NCBI GenBank assembly: GCA_039583875.1
Contig: CM077149.1
Span: 155,772,249-155,836,248, forward strand
Origin: Platanthera guangdongensis
Taxonomy: Eukaryota; Streptophyta; Magnoliopsida; Asparagales; Orchidaceae
Direction: 5' to 3'
Length of the DNA: 64,000 nt
In this document: piece after piece, positions 62,101 to 64,000 of the stretch
How the letters are laid out: every line of letters begins with the position of its first letter
Position numbering within the stretch: position 1 is the first letter of the stretch
Notes under the pieces: generated by a model
Told to the model about the DNA's origin: nothing
The model's input: the letters and a program-made list of their open reading frames with translations, nothing else
Database searches by the model: none
Translations under genes and position numbers: made by a program

Positions 62101-63021
62101 TAAATATGACCGTTTGCTATTCAAAGGGCCATTATAGCATTCCTATTAAACAGAACTACCATTAAACAACATTCTTTATTAAGCAGAATTACTAAATAGA
62201 TAAGTTGCCTACTCAGGCGGGTGCACGTGTCGCGATGCTATTGCTCCCGGAATTTCTCTTGGCTTGCTGACGTGGCTTTATATCGGTCGTTCCTTTTGAC
62301 ATGATGCAGTAGGCCGTTGGATCTGTGCTTTCTGGCGTTACACACTAACTAATCATAAAAAAGCCTGGAACATGAATGCCCGTCCGACTCGCCTGAGTCA
62401 AAGACTGTCCACTATTCGGCTGGGTCCTCACCTAAAGGGCCCACTCGCTGGGCACGGGGTTGGACAACAAAGACCTTGTCGTTACTCCGGACCATCTCCC
62501 TAGGATTACTACTTAGAAACCGATCATGTACAACTTGACTATAATTTAATTGAATCATAACCAAATAAAAGCTATAAATTTATTTCTGTTGCGGTAAGCA
62601 CACTCGAACTAAACTCGAGTATAAGTGCACATTATGAAAACCAAGGAATCGTTTCTCCAGGTGAGTAGGCCTACAAATCTGAGCTCCCAATTTCAAGGAC
62701 AATAAATTAAATATCAGGATTTGGGAAGCTAAATGTTGCTAATACCAAATACCTTCATTGAAGAGAATTCAGGATCGTACGATTTTCCTAATCTAAGAAA
62801 CCAAAACCAGGCAATAACAGTAAACTGTACGTTTGGTCTTATATTATCAAGATCTTCAAAGAAACCACTCGTATCCAAGCGAAAAAAGAGAGAAAGATGT
62901 TGTTACCTTGACCATCCGTCATCTTGAGCCCTGACTTCACGAGCCTCAAATCGGGAAGGCAGAGCATAGAATCGAAGAAATCATTGATGGAATCAGTCAC
63001 CATCATATCTCCTTCCAGCAT
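27902..63021 (-). CDS. MDKIN: malectin-domain kinesin-14 (MDKIN-like), 19 coding exons, two frame breaks
   Basis: This is a microtubule motor of the plant kinesin-14 class with an N-terminal malectin domain, the architecture of Arabidopsis MDKIN1/2. Exons (minus strand): 63021-62907, 32550-32251, 32159-31988, 31880-31819, 31720-31537, 31453-31344, 31257-31158, 31024-30938, 30853-30677, 30572-30299, 30204-30043, 29950-29735, 29652-29615, 29450-29287, 29192-29067, 28678-28595, 28516-28391, 28322-28260, 28178-27902. Every junction keeps phase. Ignoring one extra base in exon 2 and one in exon 19, the product is 944 residues: malectin about 40-200, coiled coil about 220-375, motor 377-705, C-terminal coiled coil to about 850. 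The motor lies C-terminal to the long stalk, as in minus-end-directed kinesins. Exon 1 is joined by inference across 30 kb. All other exons are close together and secure. Confidence 0.88.
29287..30853 (-). other. kinesin exons 9-14: motor domain
   Basis: The motor begins with [11 protein letters not shown]. The P-loop GQTGTGKT is at residues 461-468, switch I NEFSSRSH at 573-580 and switch II DLAGSE at 606-611. They are followed by [17 protein letters not shown] and [19 protein letters not shown]. All ATP- and microtubule-binding signatures are present and in frame through the splice junctions. The exon 8 end uses a GC donor (AAAAG|GCAGAC at 30937), and exon 9 starts after CTCTTGCAG. Confidence 0.95.
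30938..31880 (-). other. kinesin exons 4-8: stalk coiled coil
   Basis: Exon 4 encodes a small Cys-containing linker ([12 protein letters not shown]). Exon 5 encodes [20 protein letters not shown] and [19 protein letters not shown], a strong coiled coil. Exons 6-8 continue to [11 protein letters not shown] at the start of the motor. The stalk would mediate dimerisation. Confidence 0.9.
31988..32550 (-). other. kinesin exons 2-3: malectin (di-glucose-binding-like) domain, frame break in exon 2
   Basis: Exon 2 starts [11 protein letters not shown], the hallmark start of a malectin domain, and continues to [10 protein letters not shown]. There the frame shifts. The following homologous stretch [16 protein letters not shown] and LLDLHFAEI is in the next frame, and an extra G in the plus-strand GGG at 32392-32394 explains it. 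Exon 3 completes the domain ([16 protein letters not shown]). In Arabidopsis relatives this domain sits in front of the kinesin stalk. Confidence 0.9.
33001..33480. other. intronic interval without recognisable gene
   Basis: CCA- and TCCAGCC-rich sequence with short ORFs only. No conserved motif. Confidence 0.55.
33534..34195 (+). repeat. LTR-like sequence with tandem promoter units
   Basis: A unit of about 150 bp starting ATTAATTCTCTTGTAAG occurs at 33540, 33686 and 33838, with a partial fourth copy at about 33955. The second unit and the end of the block have TATA boxes (CTATATAAGGG near 33818 and 34044). The stretch after it, up to CACAACA near 34193, is shared with 36240-36430 and 44680-44853, so all three are related LTR-like copies. 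Confidence 0.5.
34196..36430 (+). mobile_element. probable non-autonomous LTR element with a 676-bp direct duplication
   Basis: The left LTR-like copy ends near 34195 and a related one spans about 35990-36430. Between them no pol domain is seen. A 676-bp block (34692-35367) is repeated directly at 35368-36043 with few changes. Each copy contains a CATTCACCCCCACGCCCCCACC microsatellite (about 35145-35215 and 35823-35896). Boundaries and class are tentative. Confidence 0.45.
36431..37142. other. interval without recognisable gene
   Basis: GC-rich at 36430-36830, with a CCGATTCCGCACTGATCC-like repeat (36510-36570), then AT-rich. ORFs on the minus strand are Arg-rich and unlike any family I know. 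Confidence 0.5.
37143..38110. repeat. cluster of tRNA-derived SINE copies, inverted and multimeric
   Basis: A plus-strand SINE copy (about 37143-37347) has a tRNA-like head (CAGTTGGTTATGAGG, then CAAGGAGGTCGTGAGATAGA) and a tail ending in GGTCGTTACAAAAA. Directly after it, facing the other way around an AAAAAGTGCACTTTTT centre, come three tail units of about 111 bp (starts near 37354, 37465 and 37576) and one minus-strand head (37690-37755, TAGCTCAGTTGGTG). More minus-strand heads with the box-B-like GGGTTCGAAAC lie at 37880-37950 and 38060-38100. Confidence 0.75.
38111..41185 (+). other. mitochondrial-type DNA insert (NUMT), extent approximate
   Basis: A nad4L remnant (38310-38569) lies in this block. 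The rest has the even base composition and CGCTTTTGAAG, GAAAGGAGCG style of plant mitochondrial intergenic DNA, with no TE signatures. Only nad4L is firmly recognised, so both ends and the mitochondrial origin of 38600-41185 are inferred. It lies inside intron 1 of the kinesin. Confidence 0.55.
38310..38569 (+). pseudogene. nad4L: mitochondrial nad4L pseudogene
   Basis: The plus strand encodes [11 protein letters not shown], then [17 protein letters not shown]. After an indel the frame changes to [15 protein letters not shown] sequence, then a [11 protein letters not shown] stretch. This is NADH dehydrogenase subunit 4L of complex I, normally 100 codons. The start codon is lost, there is a short insertion after MIISI, and a frameshift and stop near 38425. 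It is a dead nuclear copy. Confidence 0.88.
41190..42189. mobile_element. non-autonomous TIR DNA transposon, exactly 1,000 bp, TSD TTAATTTA
   Basis: The ends GAGCGGTGTTAAGGACACAC and their reverse complement form inverted repeats of about 38 bp. TTAATTTA flanks both sides (41182-41189 and 42190-42197). An 8-bp duplication suggests the hAT superfamily. Mutator (8-11 bp) is the alternative. The interior has no transposase. ORFs around 41320-41570 are Arg/Pro-rich and on both strands, so not convincing. Confidence 0.88.
42224..42825 (+). pseudogene. retroelement gag N-terminus and pol C-terminus remnant
   Basis: The frame from 42224 (100 codons) has a coiled-coil N-terminus ([16 protein letters not shown]) and a Pro-rich tail, resembling the start of gypsy gag proteins. 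Close to 42780-42820 a second frame encodes [14 protein letters not shown] and then a stop, a common end of gypsy pol. The middle of the element is missing, so this is a deletion derivative ahead of the LTR at 42826. Confidence 0.45.
42826..43168 (+). repeat. LTR, 343 bp (TGTTA...TAACA)
   Basis: The start TGTTAAGGAT follows a purine-rich tract (GAAGGATGGATAAAG) and the end is CCCATAACA. A TATA box (CCTATATATAG) lies near 42973. The next bases, GTATTTTTTAGGG, match an uninterrupted site at 36312, so this end is real. The other end was not found. Confidence 0.7.
43485..44512 (-). mobile_element. solo family-A LTR, 1,028 bp
   Basis: On the plus strand it begins TGTTGAAACT and ends GGTTGTACA, the same ends as the LTRs at 47749 and 52633. 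Homology includes GGGGAAGGGGTGA and GGAGGTCCCACC. A minus-strand TATA box lies near 43741-43751. U3 holds a 21-bp tandem repeat (TTCGACGAACGCCGAGCTCCG, five copies, 44195-44299). The flanks CACAT and CATAT nearly match. CACAT is exact if the terminal CA is shared with the duplication. Confidence 0.8.
44513..45240. repeat. LTR-like fragment and unrecognised ORF
   Basis: 44540-44853 matches the LTR-like sequences at 33534-34195 and 36060-36430 (CATCTATATAGGGGG, then ATTCCTCTCAAGAATCAC). Next to it, a minus-strand ORF (45130-44861) encodes [17 protein letters not shown] and [14 protein letters not shown] do not recognise it. It has no start context or neighbour that supports a gene. Confidence 0.45.
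45241..46870 (+). repeat. probable LTR-type promoter region with GCACGGNCGTGC palindromes
   Basis: Between 45903 and 46310 the motifs CACACGATCGTGC, GCGCACGGACGG, GCACGGCCGG, GCACGGTCGTGC and ACCGTGCATGC recur. A TATA box (ACTATATAAGTG, 46336-46346) follows directly, then a CT-rich leader. The layout matches the other LTRs in the window. Element ends were not identified, and no gene is supported. Confidence 0.45.
46871..47748. other. intronic interval with one SINE fragment
   Basis: 47355-47440 contains GCAACTCAGTTGGTGATGAGAG and, later, AAGGAGGCCTCGAGATTGG, the box A and box B regions of the tRNA-derived SINE found at 37143-38110. The remainder is AT-rich with nothing recognised. Confidence 0.55.
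47749..49379 (-). repeat. family-A 3' LTR with about 15.5 copies of a 61-bp unit
   Basis: A minus-strand TATA box (TATAAATAGA) lies at 48061-48070. The tandem block (about 48215-49180) fills U3. Each 61-bp unit contains GGTCTCGCCCCGC and, 17 bases later, the near-inverse GCGGGGGCGAGACC, so each unit can fold into a hairpin. Confidence 0.92.
49380..50339 (-). repeat. 78-bp tandem array in the family-A 3' untranslated region
   Basis: About nine to ten units of 78 bp (CCAGCTAGTGGGAGCCTGGC, GGCGGAATCATCATCGGAGC, TTGGGCTACCACGAGAGATC) occupy 49545-50300. They are nearly identical in the middle and more diverged at the left edge, and are homologous to the 36-copy array at 8640-11455. Confidence 0.92.
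50340..51752 (-). CDS. family-A gag C-terminal part and aspartic protease
   Basis: This 470-codon frame starts [21 protein letters not shown], typical of the end of the gag domain. A single CxxxxxxxHxxxxC-type knuckle ([14 protein letters not shown]) lies near residue 145. The protease has [13 protein letters not shown], where Asn replaces the usual Thr of DTG, and the second hallmark [13 protein letters not shown]. Tat/Ogre-type plant gypsy elements have both features. The protein ends with a short Glu-rich tail. No RT follows. Confidence 0.85.
   Translation of the reverse strand: MSLTRKTPLSFEELMERAAEEIAMEAANPVFVKKLAKLTETEAKEQGGSRHQEGRRREDHRAQGFQGQEGPEPGWRQQGGPAQGPGRALIQGEGNYHGGQGRDNFQRQAPRQLLPPLQQALAIGGGRGNRRERPARRKRGGALPYCDFHQVEGHATATCPEFLEVRGARGPAQPQPPVRVEEVLPREVGDDICEDRVDVGTRGGIGVIHGGVGVEATRKASLHVMYRRSVASTSQTPPPEEKITFSVKDLPDHEDPFCDALVIQTAIEGYTVSRVLVDNGSSVNVIFKKAFDEMKVEPRRVLTSDGPLFGFSEERKEVEGGVGLQVKLGGVSRNCRFVIVDAPSSYNAIFGRPLISAFRCVSSSFHQCLKFSSGGIQVRVKGDSRMARQCYVTAVNTISWLAKAEEMEKIMESLSRKEVSGEQEADEDHQAHTPEEASPQQSPVCILSCNESNPDQLSRGDHVTHLFFPI
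51753..52590 (-). pseudogene. family-A gag N-terminal part, split by one-base shifts
   Basis: Gag homology runs through three frames. The first has [11 protein letters not shown] and [15 protein letters not shown] (52590-52470), and [13 protein letters not shown] (52200-52160). The second (52062-51769) has [37 protein letters not shown] and the [13 protein letters not shown] segment of the retrotransposon gag domain. The third is the frame of 50340-51752. Breaks fall at short runs (TT at 52118-52119, CCC at 51763-51765), each fitting one missing base. Confidence 0.8.
52612..52632 (-). other. family-A primer-site region
   Basis: On the minus strand TTTTGGTGCGGTGAGCGTGG follows the LTR end. 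It is nearly the same at 5368 and at 11952-11972. I cannot name the priming tRNA. Confidence 0.6.
52633..54078 (-). repeat. family-A 5' LTR with about 12.5 copies of the 61-bp unit
   Basis: Outside the tandem block it is almost the same as the 3' LTR. A minus-strand TATA box is at 52945-52954. The block (about 53095-53870) is three units shorter. Confidence 0.92.
54084..56292. other. AT-rich intronic interval with a 75-bp tandem duplication
   Basis: No gene is recognised. A 75-bp unit (starting AAGTCATTTGAAATCAGC) is duplicated in tandem at 55604-55678 and 55679-55753. The phrase TAAGACCTCCCCCCTTTTT near 54288 and its inverse CGGGTCTTACCG near 54315 make a weak inverted repeat. Confidence 0.55.
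56293..56655 (-). repeat. gypsy 3' LTR (363 bp)
   Basis: Preceded on the minus strand by the purine-rich GAGGACGGGGACTGA. It differs from the 5' LTR near positions 56309, 56618 and 56647. Confidence 0.93.
56526..59531 (-). CDS. gypsy RT - RNase H - integrase - chromodomain polyprotein (1,001 codons)
   Basis: From the start: RT with [16 protein letters not shown] and the catalytic [11 protein letters not shown] (residues about 82-92), then RNase H ([15 protein letters not shown] and [10 protein letters not shown]). The integrase zinc finger ([18 protein letters not shown] ... CDLC) comes next. The catalytic core has [20 protein letters not shown], the DRDPVF Asp and [14 protein letters not shown]lu. 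The chromodomain follows ([13 protein letters not shown], then [17 protein letters not shown]). A long Pro/Arg/Ser-rich tail runs into the 3' LTR. The first RT residues lie in the neighbouring frame (59561-59620). Confidence 0.93.
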   Translation of the reverse strand: MPTADELFDELYGATLFSTLDLQSGYHQVRMHPTDIYKTAFRTPQGLYEFLVMPFGLTNAPATFQSLMNTVFQPYLRKFAVIFFDDILIYSTDLPSHLHHLETIFATLRANSFYVKQAKCQFMTTTIDFLGHVINTSGINPHPDKVSTIVNWPTPSSLKQLRSFLGLSGYYRRFIKHYATIAAPLTDLLTKDKYKWTDQADAAFQNLKIHLTTAPVLALPDFTQPFTIETDASGCGLGAILSQNRHPLAYFSKKLTAKEQLKSTYERELLAISSALEKWRQYLLGAPFIIRTDHQTLHHLTTQLLNSPSQQRFLTKLLGFNFTIEYKPGRLNTAADALSRLPDNNHNLRMLQCSYNKCNNFEKLDEWYKTDRLAKQVHRALHQKPSRVPNWTRTDDKFFFKKVLYIPGCPLRHHLIQEAHDARSSGHSGVKPTYYRLRTNYYWPKMIMDIQRYVQRCDLCQKGKSTNHSPYGLLQPLPIPTLIWHDLCMDFMTHLPPSEGYTNILVVVDRLTKGAHFAPLSTLTAPIVARAFWEHVGKLHGLPNTIITDRDPVFLSKFWKALFTQQGTTLSYSSAYHPETDGQTERVNRCLNQYLRIFAHQNPKHWSKLLSWAEFHYNTTYHSSADMTPFEAMFGRRPPAIVRHYNNDHTTLQSVQAHFTDRDALLDQLRSNLQRAQHRIQTAANNKRTPVKFAEGDLVLLKLQPYKQLSIKNQQNARFNLKYYGPFTIIQQINPVAFKLQLPDYSKIHPVFHASLLKHYHANNNLTIHQLPHTDTNNEPIHGILTILDERMIWKHDKQVHQALIQWEGLAPEDSSWEDVTSLPTQVRSSLKFQHTPHTLPVDAGPEPPKDSKTDTTTVKDQEGPGEKKHLSGTSTAIGQQGDAPTLWPPDNSREAPAHRRSPRLHLRRQLRLPLLPFTPRQPRSHHRRPLTRSQTQPPNGEAAKLSTTRTSFSRTGTDVTLESTDPTAFCIMSKGTTDIKPRQQAKRNSGSNSIATRAPA
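59561..61954 (-). pseudogene. gypsy gag-protease frame with one in-frame TAG and a frameshift at its end
   Basis: One frame runs from the ATG at 61954. It is stopped once by TAG at about 61336-61334 and then continues in the same frame to 59561. The first part has a coiled coil ([15 protein letters not shown]). The second has the gag domain ([23 protein letters not shown]), a CCHC-like knuckle ([14 protein letters not shown]) and a protease ([14 protein letters not shown], with Cys for Thr in DTG, and [11 protein letters not shown]). The last residues are the start of RT, and the frame is lost at the T5 run 59601-59605. Confidence 0.9.
61980..62342 (-). repeat. gypsy 5' LTR (363 bp)
   Basis: The next bases inside the element, on the minus strand, are TTGGTGCTCTCGTTGACC, where the primer site should be. 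Confidence 0.93.
62348..62906 (-). other. 5' end of kinesin intron 1
   Basis: AT-rich sequence between the gypsy insertion and exon 1, with no other gene. The donor is AAG|GTAACA at 62906. Confidence 0.6.
62907..63021 (-). other. kinesin exon 1 (coding part)
   Basis: ATG at 63021 starts [20 protein letters not shown], then [18 protein letters not shown] and a one-base overhang. I chose this ATG because just upstream the sense strand reads AAACCCTAACCCTAG, typical of a plant 5' UTR, and because no in-frame ATG lies nearer the promoter. Confidence 0.72.
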
Positions 63022-63396
63022 GGAAGCAAGCCTCAGGTGTGCCGAATCTAGGGTTAGGGTTTTACAATTTGGGACAAGAAGAACCTCCCCGTTCTCTTCA
63101 AATGCGATTCGAGCAGAGCAGAATAGTGCGATCCACAAGTTGGTAGAGCAGAAGAAGGAATGGTGAAAACGAAAATGAGAACAAAGAGAAAGGTTTCTTC
63201 TTCGGTCTTCCTTAGTTCAAATGCTGTTTCGGATGCCGGGCAAGATTGGCTTAAATTCGAAATGTATGTTACCGTTGCAGGGATACCGTCGCAGGGCATC
63301 AAGATTTTCTTGTGGGGCATAGCTTTTTCAAACAACGGAATCTGAGCCGTTGAAATGATAAGTATTTCTAAGCATTTATTTAGCTCTATATATAGT
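63022..63396 (-). promoter_or_regulatory. kinesin 5' UTR and TATA box
   Basis: A minus-strand TATA box (CTATATATAGAGC) lies at 63384-63396. Transcription would start near 63355-63365, giving a 5' UTR of about 340 bases. Confidence 0.5.
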
Positions 63397-64000
63397 AATA
63401 TACTAAGATCCTTTTGATTCTAAGCCGCCGAAAGAAAGAAAGAAAGAAAGCTAATGAGCATACTTTTCATAAATGTGATATATTTTTTGAAATTATATTA
63501 ACATAAAAGTAACATAAAATGATCCTTAAAAAAAAAAATCAAATCGCTATACTTTTTTTTTGAAAGAATACCATGCAAGCAATCATGTTTCATGAAAGAT
63601 TATCCTTCTGAAAAAAGAATTTATAATTATTTAGACTTTTGGCTATTGTTGAGTACCAATTACATTTTCTTAGTATACAAAGTGATTTGTCATGGACATT
63701 GTAGAAATTTGAGTCGGATTGAAAACTAGTGAACTTGCTTGAACTAATAAGGGCTAGCTCAAAAATGGCATGACTGGATTGACCCTTGATGGGACTTCGT
63801 ACAATTTATAAGGAAAAAAATGGGCTGTGATTAGCCAAAACAACACATGTCTACTAATCTAGTGGGGGGTTACGAGAGTAACCGCCTCGTGCGCAATCCG
63901 CGCCCCCGATCCTTGCGCGATTGGCGCACACGATTTGTTCGCCATCACACACACAACCGACTGCTCGCTGCCGGCCAAAACGGGGGGGGGGGGGGGGGGG
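63397..64000. other. upstream flank of the kinesin, no gene seen, ends in poly-G
   Basis: Contains a GAAA microsatellite (63434-63452), AT-rich sequence, a GC-rich patch with GCGCGATTGGCGCAC (63895-63925) and an uninterrupted G run from about 63982 to the window end. Confidence 0.6.

Larger units (their letters stand above)
56293..62342 (-). mobile_element. complete Ty3/gypsy chromovirus (Reina-like), 6,050 bp, TSD CACTA
   Basis: LTRs of 363 bp at 56293-56655 and 61980-62342 have ends TGTAACTCC and GCGTTACA and differ at three positions by eye. CACTA flanks both ends (56288-56292 and 62343-62347). The minus strand carries gag, protease, RT, RNase H, integrase and a chromodomain in gypsy order. 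Short LTRs and the chromodomain fit the Reina lineage. One in-frame stop in gag and one frameshift at the start of RT make this copy defective. It lies in kinesin intron 1, about 560 bp from exon 1. Confidence 0.95.
32551..62906 (-). other. kinesin intron 1, 30,356 bp
   Basis: The donor is AAG|GTAACA (GT at 62906-62905) and the acceptor is TTTTCCTTTTCAG just before 32550. The split codon G|AT makes Asp and joins exon 1 (KMTDGQ) to [11 protein letters not shown] in frame. The intron is made up mostly of TE-derived and organellar DNA, listed below. The join is inferred from splice sites, phase and the expected domain start, not from a transcript. Confidence 0.75.

Noticed and set aside
63160..63345. 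Plus-strand 61-codon ORF (MVKTKMRTKRKV...) opposite the kinesin 5' UTR
   Set aside because: Short, Lys-rich, no known family, and antisense to a 5' UTR with a better supported promoter.
63982..64000. Poly-G run at the window end, and the G run at 3434-3458, as G-quadruplex signals
   Set aside because: Long single-base runs near an edge are often sequencing or gap artefacts, and no function can be read from them.

Overview
The window is nuclear DNA of a flowering plant, species not identifiable from sequence alone. It holds one recognisable host gene and is otherwise almost all transposable elements, their derived repeats, and an insertion of mitochondrial-type DNA. Plant markers are the plant-only malectin-plus-kinesin-14 domain combination, Ty1/copia and Ty3/gypsy lineages typical of plants, small U-rich introns with GT-AG ends, MITEs, tRNA-derived SINEs and a plant mitochondrial nad4L remnant.

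Host gene: on the minus strand, 63021 to 27902, a malectin-domain kinesin-14 (MDKIN-like) can be modelled in 19 coding exons whose phases all fit. A short first exon (63021-62907) is separated from exon 2 (32550) by a 30,356-bp intron. That intron contains a complete 6.05-kb chromodomain gypsy element, a complete 6.33-kb non-autonomous gypsy element, a solo LTR, a 1-kb TIR transposon, an inverted SINE cluster, a nad4L-bearing mitochondrial insert and several degraded LTR elements. Two one-base homopolymer insertions (exons 2 and 19) break the frame.

Layout: 1-5052, 5' half of a minus-strand copia element with its 1.65-kb LTR. 5053-8640, a chimeric gypsy remnant and an LTR with a CTCGAG array. 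8640-12540, a deleted gypsy derivative with about 36 copies of a 78-bp repeat and an LTR with 13 copies of GTGTCGACAC. 12541-21454, no gene: a hairpin-rich TIR element, a copia-like LTR, a 1,977-bp solo gypsy LTR, two minisatellites and a 606-bp MITE. 21460-27528, a complete copia element with identical 177-bp LTRs. 27529-32600, 3' flank and exons 19-2 of the kinesin. 32551-62906, its giant intron. 62907-64000, exon 1, 5' UTR, promoter and upstream flank ending in a poly-G run.

Two patterns stand out. First, at least six LTRs of different families carry, in U3 and generally upstream of a recognisable TATA box, an array of a short CG-centred palindrome that differs from element to element (TTCGTCGA, CTCGAG, GTGTCGACAC, TTCGTCGAGCTC, CACGGGCGTG, GCACGGNCGTGC, or a 61-bp unit with inverted GGTCTCGCC arms). 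Second, many conserved reading frames, in both the host gene and the TEs, are broken by one-base length changes in homopolymers. Uncorrected assembly error would explain this as well as biological decay.
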